The notes below the pieces were generated by a model, which did not search any database, was not told where the DNA came from, and saw only the letters and a list, made by a program, of their open reading frames with translations. The translations under genes were made by a program, and so were the position numbers. A stretch of 64,000 nt of DNA from Chitinophaga pinensis (lineage in GTDB: Bacteria > Bacteroidota > Bacteroidia > Flavobacteriales_D > Crocinitomicaceae): NCBI GenBank assembly GCA_945863605.1, contig CAMAZP010000016.1:1-64000 (forward strand). Direction: 5' to 3'. The stretch's first letter is position 1; every line of letters starts with the position of its first letter. Below are positions 26,642 through 36,113 of this stretch, piece after piece.

Positions 26642-26896
26642 TTATTTCATGTGACGACCATAACGGTTTTTGAACTTGTCAATACGTCCTGCAGTATCCA
26701 CGAACTGTGCAATACCTGTAAAGAACGGGTGAGATTTGTGAGAGATATCCAATTTCACTAAAGGATATTCGTTTCCGTCTTCCCAAGTGATTGTTTCTTT
26801 TGTTGTTGTACAAGAAGGGCAAAGAAATGCATATTCATTAGACATGTCTTTAAAAACAACTAGTCTATAATCAGATGGATGTATATCGTTTTTCAT
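26642..26896 (-). CDS. rpmE: Ribosomal protein bL31, type B
   Basis: 84-residue 50S subunit protein. [17 protein letters not shown], then [20 protein letters not shown] and [11 protein letters not shown], are the type B signature. Type B L31 usually lacks zinc-binding cysteines, yet this one has a CPSC pair (Cys26, Cys29), an unusual detail. It is a single-gene unit with its own promoter and terminator. Confidence 0.93.
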   Translation of the reverse strand: MKNDIHPSDYRLVVFKDMSNEYAFLCPSCTTTKETITWEDGNEYPLVKLDISHKSHPFFTGIAQFVDTAGRIDKFKNRYGRHMK

Positions 26897-26929
26897 TTTA
26901 AATTTATTTTAAGTGCTAAAAATGGATTG

Positions 26930-26959
26930 CAAATTTAGACAAATCTTTTTAAAACACAA
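26930..26959 (-). promoter_or_regulatory. Complete Bacteroidota promoter for rpmE
   Basis: On the minus strand, a -33 TTG (26959-26957) is followed after exactly 19 bases by TAAATTTG (26937-26930). The ATG lies 33 bases further on. Confidence 0.65.
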
Positions 26960-27055
26960 GCGTTTTTATTTTTTCTAATCTTTTTACTGAACTATTTGAA
27001 CATTTCTAAGGTGATAACTCCAACGAAACTACTGAATATTTGTGATTTCAATGCT

Positions 27056-27063
27056 TATTTTTG
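27056..27063 (+). promoter_or_regulatory. -7 promoter element (TATTTTTG) for the lpxD-like gene
   Basis: Exact TAnnTTTG, 16 bases before the ATG at 27080. Confidence 0.45.
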
Positions 27064-27079
27064 ATTTTAAGAATATTGT

Positions 27080-28003
27080 ATGAAGTTACCCAAAGCCATT
27101 ACCCTAAAAGAAATCAGTGAGTTGTTAGCTTGTGAATTCGTTGGAAATCCGTCGAATTTAGTTACAGGCATCAACGAAATTCACATGGTTGAAGTGGGTG
27201 ATATTGTTTTCGTAGACCATCCAAAATATTATGATAAAGCTCTAAATTCAGCGGCAACAACCATCATTATTGATAAAATTGTGGATTGTCCTCCAGGAAA
27301 AGGCTTACTAATTTCTGAAAAACCGTTCGATAGTTATAACAAGTTAACGCAACATTTTGCGCCTTTGAGTGCACCAAATAACCAAGTTCTTCAATTCATT
27401 GATGAGTCTGCAATTATTTATCCAAATGTATTTATTGGAAAAAATGTTATAATTGGCAAAAATGCAAGAATTTATGCAGGCGTTTCCATTTTAGATAATA
27501 CAGAAATTGGAGATAATGTGGTAATTGGTGCCAATACAGTCATTGGTCATTTTGCGTTTTATTACAAAAAGAAAACAGAAGGATACGAGCGAATGCATAC
27601 GTGTGGAGGCGTTAAAATAGAAGACAACGTTGAAATTGGTGCGCTTTGTACGATTGACGCAGGTGTCTCTGGAATCACGAAAATAGGAAAAGGCACTAAA
27701 CTAGACAATCAAGTTCACATTGGTCACGATACGGTTGTTGGCGAAAATTGCTTAATGGCTGCTGGAGTTGGATTGGCTGGTTGTGTTCGTGTAGGAAACA
27801 ATGTTATTCTCTGGGGTCAAGTTGGTTGCGCAAGTGATGTAACTATTGGTGATGGAGCAATTATTTTGGCACAGTCAGGTGTTTCAAAAGATTTAGAAGG
27901 CGGAAAAACGTATTTCGGAAGTCCTTGCGGAGAAGTGAGAGATAAATTTAAAGAAATGGCAGCTTTGAGAATGTTGCCTAATTTTATAAAAGGACAAAAG
28001 TGA
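27080..28003 (+). CDS. LpxD-like UDP-3-O-acylglucosamine N-acyltransferase
   Basis: 307 residues. An N-terminal Mur-ligase-like domain about 1-100 (KEISELLACEFVGNP, NEIHMVEVGDIVFVDHPKY) precedes left-handed beta-helix hexapeptide repeats from about 115 (IGKNVIIGKNARIYAGV). The catalytic region LDNQVHIGHDTVVGENC holds the expected His. LpxD adds a 3-hydroxyacyl chain to the lipid A precursor. At 307 residues it is shorter than classical LpxD (about 340), and Bacteroidota often carry a second shorter paralogue, so this may not be the main enzyme. GTGA overlap with the next gene. Confidence 0.78.
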   Translation: MKLPKAITLKEISELLACEFVGNPSNLVTGINEIHMVEVGDIVFVDHPKYYDKALNSAATTIIIDKIVDCPPGKGLLISEKPFDSYNKLTQHFAPLSAPNNQVLQFIDESAIIYPNVFIGKNVIIGKNARIYAGVSILDNTEIGDNVVIGANTVIGHFAFYYKKKTEGYERMHTCGGVKIEDNVEIGALCTIDAGVSGITKIGKGTKLDNQVHIGHDTVVGENCLMAAGVGLAGCVRVGNNVILWGQVGCASDVTIGDGAIILAQSGVSKDLEGGKTYFGSPCGEVRDKFKEMAALRMLPNFIKGQK

Positions 28004-29217
28004 TTATTCAACATCGAAATATTCTTAATCCCGACATCAAGGACACGAAACTACAGTCTTTGTTGGAGATAACGAATGCCATCAACTCTAATTTATCGAT
28101 TGAACAACTCATTAAAATTTTCTCCTTCATTCTCAAAGAACAGCTTGGTTTTTCGAAGTTCGTTCTGTTTTTATACCAAGAAGATTGGAAAGTTTTAGCG
28201 AAATCGGGCTACAAAGGTAAAATTGATTTACAACTCGTTGACCAACAATTAGTTCGATTCAAAGAAATTACCTTGGTGGAATCTTCAAATTCAATGGTCT
28301 TAAAAGAGTTTCAAGCGGTAATTCCAGTATATCACCAAGAGAAACCTTTAGCTTATTTATTGATTTCAACACTTGGAAACACCGATTATTTAGAAGCAAG
28401 TCACTTTAATTTTGCGCAAACTTTGTGTAATATCATTGCTGTAGCTGTTGAAAATCGACGTTTGTTCAAGCAAAGTATGATCAAGGAACGCATATCGAAG
28501 GAATTAGAAGTTGCTTCAGAAATGCAAAAATTGTTGTTCCCTTCCGATTTACCTTCCAACCGCAAAATGGATTTGTCGGCGAAGTATATTCCGCGTCACG
28601 CTGTCGGTGGAGATTACTACGATTTTATTCCTTTGGGCGACGAAGAATACATTATTTGCATTGCGGACGTTTCTGGAAAAGGAATCAGCGCAGCTTTGTT
28701 AATGGCAAATTTTCAAGCAACAATTCGCACGTTATTCAAGTACCAACGATTCGAAATGCCTTTCTTATTGGAAGAATTGAATAAAATCGTGATGCGAAGT
28801 GCGAAAGGCGAGAAATTCATTACTTTTTTTATTGCTCATTACAACGCACATACACGTAAAATGAATTACGTCAATGCAGGTCACAATCATCCGTTTTTAT
28901 TGAATGGAAGAAAAGTGACGATGCTCAAAGATGGTTGTATTGGCTTGGGAATGCTAGATGAATTGCCTTATGTAAACGTTGGAAAAATGGTTTTGAATCC
29001 AAATACGACTTTTGTACTTTTTACTGACGGTGTCGTTGAACTTGAAAATGGAGAAGGCGAACAATTCGGAATCGAACGTTTGGTGAAAAATGCACAAGCC
29101 TACTCACCGTTGAAGATGGAGGACATGAACAATATCATCTTCTCTAAACTCGATGAATGGCGCGGGAACCTAACTTTTGTAGACGATACAGCGATTTTTA
29201 GTTGTAAGTTTTTTTAA
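28000..29217 (+). CDS. GAF + SpoIIE/PP2C-type serine phosphatase (RsbU-like)
   Basis: 405 residues, starting at a GTG that overlaps the upstream stop (GTGA). About 15-150 reads as a GAF-like sensor. A short coiled linker (RISKELEVASEMQKLL) leads into the PP2C/SpoIIE domain with metal-binding motifs VGGDYYDF, IADVSGKGISAALLM, NAGHNHPF and FTDGVVELEN. It probably dephosphorylates an anti-sigma-antagonist-type protein in a partner-switching pathway. No such partner is adjacent. Confidence 0.87.
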   Translation: MIIQHRNILNPDIKDTKLQSLLEITNAINSNLSIEQLIKIFSFILKEQLGFSKFVLFLYQEDWKVLAKSGYKGKIDLQLVDQQLVRFKEITLVESSNSMVLKEFQAVIPVYHQEKPLAYLLISTLGNTDYLEASHFNFAQTLCNIIAVAVENRRLFKQSMIKERISKELEVASEMQKLLFPSDLPSNRKMDLSAKYIPRHAVGGDYYDFIPLGDEEYIICIADVSGKGISAALLMANFQATIRTLFKYQRFEMPFLLEELNKIVMRSAKGEKFITFFIAHYNAHTRKMNYVNAGHNHPFLLNGRKVTMLKDGCIGLGMLDELPYVNVGKMVLNPNTTFVLFTDGVVELENGEGEQFGIERLVKNAQAYSPLKMEDMNNIIFSKLDEWRGNLTFVDDTAIFSCKFF

Positions 29218-29227
29218 GCTCTAAAAC

Positions 29228-29779
29228 TTATTTCCCTCTTGAAACTCCTGTTTTAACAGGTGCTGATTTTTTAACATTTGCTGGTTTAACAGACTTAGTT
29301 GATGCTGATGGGGTTGCTTTTTTAGTCTCTTCTTTTTTAGGTTTAGCTTCTTTTACTGGTTTTTCTGCCTCCTCAACAACTGTTGTTTCCTCTTCCACTA
29401 AAGTCAATAAACCTTCGCTGTGCAGTAAATTATACCATTGAAATATTTTTTTTACATCAGAAGGATAAACTCTTTCTTGATCATAATTAGGTAAAATTTC
29501 AATTAATGTTTTAGATAATTCTTTAGCTTCTGATTTATGTGAAATACATTGCCCTCCATCATATTTTTCAAAAATTAATTTAAAAACATCTAATAACTTA
29601 ACATCATCATCGTAGGTAAAAATGCTAATATCTTCCAAAGTTGATATCTTCTCTGATGCATAAGCTGGAAAACGTTTTTTATCAATCATTGACTCAACGA
29701 TTACACTGTTTTTGCTTTGAGCGACAACTTTAAAAAGACCCGGACGACCAGAAATAGCTATTATACCTTTAATATTCAT
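29228..29779 (-). CDS. DUF5606-type protein
   Basis: 183 residues. The N-terminal part (NIKGIIAISGRPGLFKVV, IVESMIDKKRFPAY, SEKISTLEDISIFTYDDD, VFKLIFEKYDGGQ) matches what I know as DUF5606, a Bacteroidota-restricted cytoplasmic family of unknown function. The C terminus (about 130-183) is a low-complexity Glu/Lys/Pro/Ala tail. It is convergent with the phosphatase gene, leaving only 10 bases between them. Confidence 0.8.
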   Translation of the reverse strand: MNIKGIIAISGRPGLFKVVAQSKNSVIVESMIDKKRFPAYASEKISTLEDISIFTYDDDVKLLDVFKLIFEKYDGGQCISHKSEAKELSKTLIEILPNYDQERVYPSDVKKIFQWYNLLHSEGLLTLVEEETTVVEEAEKPVKEAKPKKEETKKATPSASTKSVKPANVKKSAPVKTGVSRGK

Positions 29780-29796
29780 AAATTTTTGATTTTTGC

Positions 29797-29804
29797 CAAA
29801 AATA
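29797..29804 (-). promoter_or_regulatory. -7 promoter element (TATTTTTG) for the DUF5606 gene
   Basis: Exact TAnnTTTG on the minus strand, 17 bases before the ATG at 29779. Confidence 0.45.
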
Positions 29805-30015
29805 GAAAAACTTTCGATTGTAAATGTAAGAAGTATATATTTTAATGTCGATTGTCATTTAATTTTTAATTAAATAATGCTTCAATTTCATTAACTGGGA
29901 GTGATATTAAATATTAATCAAAACATAATCTCAGTGTATCACTTAATTTTTGTGAAAAATGAATATTTATTTTGATATTTGTAAAAATTATTAGTTTTCA
30001 ATTTATACAAGAAAT

Positions 30016-30954
30016 ATGAAAATATTAGTTACAGGAGGAGCTGGTTTCATTGGAAGCAACTTAACCAAAAGATTACTCAAAGACGGACATGAAGTTGTAG
30101 TTTTAGATTCCCTTTTGAGAGGAAATAAAATTGACGATGAGACCCTAACCAAAATTACTTTTTACCAGGCAGATGTTAGAGATCAAGAAATTGTAAATAA
30201 AGCAAGTGAGGGGTGTGATTTCGTTTTTCATTTAGCTGCTGTCTTAGGAGTGGATGTTGTTGCTGAAAGTCCAGTTGAAACAATGGATGTAGAAGTTATT
30301 GGAACTAGAAATGTAATAAATGCTTGTTATCAAAATGGAATTAACAATCTGCTTTATGCTTCAACATCTGGAATTTATAGTTCAACAGAAATAATTGACG
30401 ATGTATTAACTGAGAAAATGTTAGTTGATCCGCACACCTCTTATGCGATGGCTAAAAGATACAATGAGCTTTATTTAAAATCAAATTTTGATGAAAAAGG
30501 TTTGAATTCAGTTTCTGTTCGTTTTTTCAATGTATACGGCCATAATCAAGATAACAGAATGGTAGTACCTCGTTTTTTTGAACAAGCTATTAAAGGAGAA
30601 GATATTACAGTTTATGGAAATGGGAAGCAAACAAGAGATTTTACATATATAGACGATACAGTTGAATCTTGTATAAGACTAATGAACACTAAAGGATGGA
30701 ATATTGTTAATATAGCAAATGAAGCAGAATGGAGTGTTGCAGATTTAGCTATTGCAATCAAAGAAGTTACAAATTCAAACTCTGAAATAAAATTCGTTGA
30801 AAATGCTCATGAATTAAATGGATATGAAGTAGCTAGAAGAATTGGTAGCTCAGAAAAATTGTTTGAATTAACAGGTTTTAAACCTTTGATGTCTCTGAAA
30901 GATGGATTAGAAAAAATATGTCAAATTAACTACGCAACTCAAATGCATTATTAA
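30016..30954 (+). CDS. NAD-dependent epimerase/dehydratase (extended SDR)
   Basis: 312 residues. NAD-binding Rossmann motif [10 protein letters not shown] (6-15), with Asp31-type specificity region VLDSLLRG. Catalytic Tyr143 and Lys147 in [13 protein letters not shown], and Ser/Thr in [12 protein letters not shown]. The family interconverts nucleotide sugars (GalE or UDP-glucuronate epimerase type). The substrate is not predictable. glyA starts 2 bases after its stop. Confidence 0.87.
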   Translation: MKILVTGGAGFIGSNLTKRLLKDGHEVVVLDSLLRGNKIDDETLTKITFYQADVRDQEIVNKASEGCDFVFHLAAVLGVDVVAESPVETMDVEVIGTRNVINACYQNGINNLLYASTSGIYSSTEIIDDVLTEKMLVDPHTSYAMAKRYNELYLKSNFDEKGLNSVSVRFFNVYGHNQDNRMVVPRFFEQAIKGEDITVYGNGKQTRDFTYIDDTVESCIRLMNTKGWNIVNIANEAEWSVADLAIAIKEVTNSNSEIKFVENAHELNGYEVARRIGSSEKLFELTGFKPLMSLKDGLEKICQINYATQMHY

Positions 30955-30956
30955 AT

Positions 30957-32231
30957 ATGAGTACAGAAACTGAAGTTTTTAAATTAATTGAGGAGGAAAA
31001 AACAAGACAAACTCAAGGTATAGAATTAATTGCATCAGAAAACTTTGTTAGTGAACAAGTCATGTTGGCAGCAGGAAGTGTACTAACAAATAAATATGCT
31101 GAAGGTTTGCCCGGTAAAAGATACTACGGAGGTTGTGAAGTCGTTGACAAAGTAGAACAACTTGCAATTGATCGTTTGTGTAAATTGTTTGGTGCAACTT
31201 GGGCAAACGTTCAACCACACTCAGGTGCTCAGGCTAATGCTGCAGTTTTTTTAGCATGTTTACAACCAGGTGATAAAATTCTTGGTTTTGATTTATCCCA
31301 TGGTGGACATCTGACACACGGATCTCCAGTTAATTTTTCTGGAAAATTATATAAACCATTTTTTTATGGTGTCAATAAAGAAACCGGTTTGGTAGATTAC
31401 AATGTACTCGAAGAAGTTGCACTTAGAGAACAACCAAAGATGATTATTTGTGGAGCATCCGCTTACTCTAGAGATTGGGATTATGCTCGAATTCGAAAAG
31501 TAGCAGATGCAATTGGAGCTTTGTTACTAGCTGATATTTCTCACCCAGCAGGTCTAATTGCTGCTGGAATATTAAATGACCCATTAGAATACTGTCATAT
31601 CGTTACATCAACAACTCATAAAACATTGAGAGGTCCAAGAGGTGGGATAATTATGATGCGTCACAATTTTGACAATCCTTTCGGTTTAAAATGGAACAAC
31701 GGAAATCCAAAATCTATGGCAGCTTTACTTGATGCAGCTGTTTTCCCTGGTATTCAAGGTGGACCATTAGAACATGTAATTGCTGCAAAAGCTGTTGCAT
31801 TCGGAGAAGCACTAAGACCAGAATTTAAAATTTACATGAAACAAGTTCAAACAAATGCTGCTGTTATGGCAAAATATTTTAAAGAGCTTGGATACACCAT
31901 TATTTCCGGTGGAACTGAAAATCATTCTATGCTAATCGATTTACGTTCGAAAGGAATCACAGGGAAAGATGCTGAAAACGCGTTAGTTAAAGCTGATATT
32001 ACAGTTAACAAAAACATGGTTCCATTTGATACAGAATCACCTTTTGTTACATCAGGAATTAGAATTGGTACACCTGCAATTACTTCACGTGGTATAAAAG
32101 AAAATGAAATTCAAATGATTGTGAACTTAATAGACCGCGCTTTAATGAATAAAGATAATGATTCTGAAATTCAAAATATCAAAGCTGAAGTAAACCAATT
32201 TATGTCAGACAGACCACTATTTACTTGGTAA
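30957..32231 (+). CDS. glyA: Serine hydroxymethyltransferase
   Basis: 424 residues. PLP enzyme converting serine and tetrahydrofolate to glycine and 5,10-methylene-THF. Signatures are [38 protein letters not shown], and [13 protein letters not shown], in which Lys222 forms the Schiff base. The C-terminal domain is complete ([13 protein letters not shown]). It starts 2 bases after the epimerase stop, so it shares a transcript. Confidence 0.96.
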   Translation: MSTETEVFKLIEEEKTRQTQGIELIASENFVSEQVMLAAGSVLTNKYAEGLPGKRYYGGCEVVDKVEQLAIDRLCKLFGATWANVQPHSGAQANAAVFLACLQPGDKILGFDLSHGGHLTHGSPVNFSGKLYKPFFYGVNKETGLVDYNVLEEVALREQPKMIICGASAYSRDWDYARIRKVADAIGALLLADISHPAGLIAAGILNDPLEYCHIVTSTTHKTLRGPRGGIIMMRHNFDNPFGLKWNNGNPKSMAALLDAAVFPGIQGGPLEHVIAAKAVAFGEALRPEFKIYMKQVQTNAAVMAKYFKELGYTIISGGTENHSMLIDLRSKGITGKDAENALVKADITVNKNMVPFDTESPFVTSGIRIGTPAITSRGIKENEIQMIVNLIDRALMNKDNDSEIQNIKAEVNQFMSDRPLFTW

Positions 32232-32589
32232 ATTACACTAAATTACTTTTCAAAACTAAAATAGATTTAGTCTATAGATTAGAAATTTGATGAATTATTA
32301 ATTCCACCAGTAAACGAATTAACTTTTATAGAGGAAATGAATAAACACATAAAAAAGAATACCTAATAATTTTCGATTTTATTATAAATCCATTTTTAGA
32401 TAAGTTGTCATAATTCATAAAAATCAAACCTAAAATATACAGTTAATTAAATACAACTAATTATAGCCTATTAATATCTAACTGATTAAGAAAAATTCTT
32501 GTAAATCTTAAAATCCAAAAAATTAATTTGTAATTTATTTTTTTGGAATAAAATTATTTTTAATAAAAGTCGGAAAGAAATAAATAAAC
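32232..32589. other. A+T-rich intergenic region with nothing identified
   Basis: 358 bases between glyA and the promoter of the small Cys/Lys-rich gene. Nothing in it reads as a coding region above about 10 codons with a start. No terminator-like hairpin after glyA was found. Confidence 0.5.
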
Positions 32590-32597
32590 TATATTTG
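32590..32597 (+). promoter_or_regulatory. -7 promoter element (TATATTTG) for the small Cys/Lys-rich gene
   Basis: Exact TAnnTTTG, 19 bases before the ATG at 32617. This spacing matches the other genes in the window and supports the short gene being real. Confidence 0.55.
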
Positions 32598-32616
32598 TTT
32601 AGAATTATTCTAAATA

Positions 32617-32757
32617 ATGAAACAGAATCAACATCTTTCGGAATCTATTCCATCACAATTTATGATTGAATCATGTGTTTGTGAGAAAAAGAAAAAATGT
32701 TGCAAAAAATACAAAACGAAAGGAGATCCTTGCAAAAAGTGTCCGAAATTTGGCTAA
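32617..32757 (+). CDS. Small Cys/Lys-rich protein, 46 residues
   Basis: A short gene with ATG at 32617 and TAA at 32755-32757. The first 18 residues are ordinary. The second half has seven cysteines (CVC, CC, PCKKCP) among many lysines (KKKKCCKKYKTKGD), suggesting metal or cluster binding, or nucleic acid contact. I recall similar KCCKKYK...CKKCPK tails in other flavobacterial small proteins, but have not verified this. It ends 5 bases before the next ATG, so they form an operon. Confidence 0.6.
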   Translation: MKQNQHLSESIPSQFMIESCVCEKKKKCCKKYKTKGDPCKKCPKFG

Positions 32758-32762
32758 AAGTC

Positions 32763-33290
32763 ATGAGGTATATTTTTTATTTTTTTTTAATTATAGCTAC
32801 ACAAGCAAGAGCACAGGAATTTATCTTAAAAGAAAAATCACATTTTTTTGGAACTGAATTCAGTATTTCATACCGAAGTAATGAAATTTTTCATGGAATA
32901 AATTACTCATTAATAAAAAAAAGATTCCTTTTGTTTACAGGAATTAAATTTGGTGTCAAGTCAAGTTATTTTCAACTAAATATTTTTCCTCAATTTAACT
33001 TAAAATCAGCTTATTTCATTTTTAACAAAGAAGGGATAAAAAAAAATAAAACTTTAAATTTAGGACCAATGCTGTTGATAAATTATGGCCTTCAAAGAAT
33101 TGAAAAAACACACTCCTTTACAGACTTAATTTTTGGATATGAATTTAATATTGGAGATAAAATTCGATTTAATCATAATTTAGGAATAGGTCCTTATATT
33201 GAAACATACACCGATCAATTAAATAATCGTCAAAAACTAAATTCAATAAATATTCAATTTTCAATTGGACTAAATTATGCTTTTAATTAG
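32763..33290 (+). CDS. Outer-membrane beta-barrel-like protein (hypothetical)
   Basis: I choose the ATG at 32763 (175 residues). It opens a signal peptide (MRYIFYFFLIIATQARAQ), while the longer in-frame start at 32697 would overlap the small Cys/Lys-rich gene. The mature part is aromatic/hydrophobic beta-strand-like sequence (FGTEFSISYRS, FTGIKFGVKSSYFQLNIFPQ, NLGIGPYIETYT) ending in SIGLNYAFN, typical of small outer-membrane barrels. The function is unknown. The 3' end overlaps the next gene by 14 bases. Confidence 0.68.
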   Translation: MRYIFYFFLIIATQARAQEFILKEKSHFFGTEFSISYRSNEIFHGINYSLIKKRFLLFTGIKFGVKSSYFQLNIFPQFNLKSAYFIFNKEGIKKNKTLNLGPMLLINYGLQRIEKTHSFTDLIFGYEFNIGDKIRFNHNLGIGPYIETYTDQLNNRQKLNSINIQFSIGLNYAFN

Positions 33291-34074
33291 AATATTTTTT
33301 TTACTATTAATCCTACTTTTTTCTTGCCAGAAAACTCAAAATTATAGTAAAATTCTTGTTTTTGGTCACGCAGGAATGGGGTTAGAAATGAGCAACTCAA
33401 TTTATCACAATAATTCAATAGAAGCAATTGAACTTGCATTAAATATTCCCGGTTCTAATGGAGTAGAAATTGACATACAGCAAGATCTAAATGGAGTACT
33501 ATGGCTTTTTCATGATGAAAAATTAGATAATACAGTAAACTCTTCAGGTTGTATTTCTAATAAAACGACTGCAGAATTAGAAAATTTAATTTACTTAAGT
33601 CACAAAAAAGAAAAACTCAGAAAATTAGCTGAAATAAATTTTGATAATTATCCTGATAAAACTATTTTTCTAGATTTAAAATTTTGGAATTCTTGTGTTG
33701 AAAATTATTCATCTGCAGCTAAGTTTAAAGAAGCACTTTTATTATTGAATATTAATCAAAAAGATAATTGTTTTTTGATAATCCCAAATGAGCTATTTTT
33801 AGACGAATTTAGCAATGACTTTAATGTGCTTTTTGCTAGTGATAATTTTGATTTAGCAAATAATTTACTAGTACAAGACACACTTATAAAAGGAGTTGTT
33901 ATAAGAAATTCAAAAATAAACTCAAATCAAGTAAACTTAATTTTAAATTTAAAACGACTTATTTTTCTTTTTGAAATGCGTTCACCAAAAGGAATAAAAT
34001 CAGCATTGAATAAGAATCCAACTGGAATAATTAGTGATGATTTAAGAGCGGCAATCATTCAAAAAAGAAATTGA
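33277..34074 (+). CDS. Glycerophosphodiester phosphodiesterase-like lipoprotein
   Basis: 265 residues. Lipoprotein signal with lipobox LLFSC (Cys17). The GDPD/PLC-like pattern is visible: GHAGM (His31), NGVEIDIQQD (Glu64, Asp66), LWLFHDEKL (His79), and SSGCISNKTTAELEN in place of the usual GxIxDxT segment. Such enzymes hydrolyse glycerophosphodiesters in the periplasm. The later barrel strands are poorly conserved (DLKFWNS, GIISDDL), so catalytic activity is likely but not certain. Confidence 0.72.
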   Translation: MLLIRIFFLLLILLFSCQKTQNYSKILVFGHAGMGLEMSNSIYHNNSIEAIELALNIPGSNGVEIDIQQDLNGVLWLFHDEKLDNTVNSSGCISNKTTAELENLIYLSHKKEKLRKLAEINFDNYPDKTIFLDLKFWNSCVENYSSAAKFKEALLLLNINQKDNCFLIIPNELFLDEFSNDFNVLFASDNFDLANNLLVQDTLIKGVVIRNSKINSNQVNLILNLKRLIFLFEMRSPKGIKSALNKNPTGIISDDLRAAIIQKRN

Positions 34075-34110
34075 TTTTACCTAAAATGAATGGATTTAAC
34101 ATATTAAATC

Positions 34111-34118
34111 TAATTTTG
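34111..34118 (+). promoter_or_regulatory. -7 promoter element (TAATTTTG) for the GT2 gene
   Basis: Exact TAnnTTTG, 34 bases before the ATG at 34153. Confidence 0.45.
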
Positions 34119-34152
34119 TATTCTATCGTTTTTATTAACCTTAAATAAAATC

Positions 34153-34893
34153 ATGTTAAACGGAAAAAAAATAGGAATTGTTCTACCTGCTTATAATGCA
34201 GCTTCAACTTTAGAAAAAACATATTCAGAAATTCCATTTGATATTATAGATGAAATTATTTTAGTTGATGACAATAGTAAAGACAATACTTCTGAAGTTG
34301 CCAAAAAACTGGGAATAAAGCACATAATTCGTCATGAAAAAAATAAAGGATATGGAGGGAATCAAAAAACTTGTTACGCAAAAGCATTGGAATTAGAAAT
34401 GGATATTATAATAATGTTGCATCCTGATTATCAATATACTCCAAAATTAATTCACGCTATTTCTGGAATCATTGCCTATGATGTTTACCCTGTTGTTCTA
34501 GCATCTCGAATACTTGGAAATGGAGCTTTGAGAGGAGGAATGCCTCTATATAAGTACATCGCAAACCGAGCCTTAACACTCAGTCAAAATATATTAATGG
34601 GCCAAAAATTATCCGAATATCACTCTGGCTATCGTGCATTTTCAAAAGAAATTTTTAAGAAAATAAATATTGAAGTAAACTCAGATGACTTTGTTTTTGA
34701 TAATCAAATGCTTGCTCAAATATTTTACGCGGGATATGAAATTGGTGAGATTACCTGTCCAACAAAATATTTTGAAGAAGCTTCATCAATAAATTTTAAG
34801 AGGTCTGTAGAATATGGTTTTGGAGTTTTGGGAGTTTCAATAAAATATAGACTTGCAAAATGGAAAATACACATTTCGAAAATTTTTAAGTAA
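34153..34893 (+). CDS. Family 2 glycosyltransferase (polyprenyl-phosphate-type)
   Basis: 246 residues with no strong membrane segment. GT2 motifs are IGIVLPAYNAASTL (7-20), IILVDDNSKDNT with Asp39/Asp40, HEKNKGYGGNQKTCYAKAL, and the metal-binding MLHPDYQYTP (Asp92). The arrangement resembles DPM1-like transferases that load a sugar on polyprenyl phosphate. Donor and acceptor are not readable. The metallophosphatase gene begins 1 base after its stop. Confidence 0.85.
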   Translation: MLNGKKIGIVLPAYNAASTLEKTYSEIPFDIIDEIILVDDNSKDNTSEVAKKLGIKHIIRHEKNKGYGGNQKTCYAKALELEMDIIIMLHPDYQYTPKLIHAISGIIAYDVYPVVLASRILGNGALRGGMPLYKYIANRALTLSQNILMGQKLSEYHSGYRAFSKEIFKKINIEVNSDDFVFDNQMLAQIFYAGYEIGEITCPTKYFEEASSINFKRSVEYGFGVLGVSIKYRLAKWKIHISKIFK

Positions 34894-34894
34894 A

Positions 34895-35800
34895 ATGAAC
34901 AGAAGAAATTTCGTAAAAAAAATAGCCTTTGGATCAACAGGTTTTCTTATTTCTAATACTTTGATCTCCTCTTCTTTTTTGAATCAAAAGAATAAAAAAT
35001 TAATTATTCTACATACCAATGATACGCATTCTAATATCGAATCATTTCCATCAAATCACCCAAAGTTTCCGGGTATGGGTGGCGTTGCAAAAAGATTTTC
35101 ATTAATCCAAAAAATAAGAAATGAAAATGAACATGTTTTGTTATTGGATGCTGGTGATATTTTTCAAGGAACTCCCTATTTTAACACATTTAATGGTGAA
35201 CTTGAATTAAAATTAATGTCAAAAATGGGATATGATGCAGCCACAATGGGAAATCATGACTTTGACATTGGTTTAGATGGATTTTTAAATGCGAAAAAAC
35301 ATGCAAATTTTCCTTTTTTATGTTCAAATTATGATTTCTCTAAAACAATTCTAAAAGATGAAACTCTTCCTTATAAAATATTTAAAAAAGGTGGCCTTAA
35401 AATTGGTGTTTTTGGAATTGGAATTGAATTAAATGGATTAGTACCAGCAGATAAATTCGGAGCAACAATACACAAAGAACCAATTGATACTGCAAATATT
35501 ATTGCCAAAGAACTTAAAGATTTTGGCTGTGATTTAATCATTTGTTTATCTCATTTAGGGTATAACTACGAGGATAAAACAAGGGTTTCAGATTTAATCT
35601 TAGCACAAAAAACAAATAATATTCATTTAATTTTAGGTGGTCATACCCATACATTTTTAGATAAACCTACAATTATAAAAAACTCGAACAATCAATCGGT
35701 TATTGTAAACCAAGTTGGATGGGCAGGAATTAATTTAGGAAAAATTGAAATTGATATTGAAAAAGGATTTTTTAGTAGTGATTCTATTGATATTATATAG
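34895..35800 (+). CDS. Metallophosphatase, 5'-nucleotidase N-terminal domain
   Basis: 301 residues from the ATG at 34895, chosen because it follows the glycosyltransferase stop and begins a Tat-like signal (NRRNFVKKIAFGSTGFLIS); the longer start at 34853 lies inside the upstream gene. Calcineurin-type motifs are HTNDTHSN, LLDAGDIFQG, MGNHDFDIG, CLSHLGY and LGGHTHTF. Typical 5'-nucleotidases also have a C-terminal substrate domain of about 200 residues, which is missing here, so this is a stand-alone phosphatase core. The substrate is unknown. Confidence 0.85.
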   Translation: MNRRNFVKKIAFGSTGFLISNTLISSSFLNQKNKKLIILHTNDTHSNIESFPSNHPKFPGMGGVAKRFSLIQKIRNENEHVLLLDAGDIFQGTPYFNTFNGELELKLMSKMGYDAATMGNHDFDIGLDGFLNAKKHANFPFLCSNYDFSKTILKDETLPYKIFKKGGLKIGVFGIGIELNGLVPADKFGATIHKEPIDTANIIAKELKDFGCDLIICLSHLGYNYEDKTRVSDLILAQKTNNIHLILGGHTHTFLDKPTIIKNSNNQSVIVNQVGWAGINLGKIEIDIEKGFFSSDSIDII

Positions 35801-35836
35801 TAATAACCAAAATTGACCGAATAGAAATTTATTAAA

Positions 35837-36097
35837 TTAATGCCGATTCTTTCTCAATTCTTTTCGTAATGCTCTTATTTTTCTTTTCATCATCTTTCGC
35901 ATTTGTGGAGATTGATGTTTAATGTGGTCTTTATAACGTTTTTCAATAGCTTTTCTTTTTAGTTTTTCTTCTTGTTTTAACTCTTTCTGCATTGTTCTTT
36001 TCGCAGAATTAGAGTATGCGTTTCGATTTGATTTACAACTCAAAAACAAAAGGATTAAAATAAAAACTATAAAAAATCGTCTGTAATGTATTTTCAC
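35837..36097 (-). CDS. Small basic lipoprotein (hypothetical)
   Basis: 86 residues from a GTG start at 36097. A hydrophobic stretch ends in a lipobox LLFLSC (Cys21), then a short, highly basic tail follows with many Lys/Arg (MQKELKQEEKLKRKAIEKRY, RKMMKRKIRALRKELRKNRH). Its charge suggests interaction with membrane lipid or nucleic acid, but nothing specific can be said. It is divergent from the 36114 gene with only 16 bases between starts. Confidence 0.55.
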   Translation of the reverse strand: MKIHYRRFFIVFILILLFLSCKSNRNAYSNSAKRTMQKELKQEEKLKRKAIEKRYKDHIKHQSPQMRKMMKRKIRALRKELRKNRH

Positions 36098-36113
36098 TTT
36101 GTAATTTTACACT

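Noticed and set aside
32697-32762. Longer start for the outer-membrane protein at 32697
   Set aside because: It overlaps the small Cys/Lys-rich gene and places extra residues before a clear signal peptide that begins at 32763.
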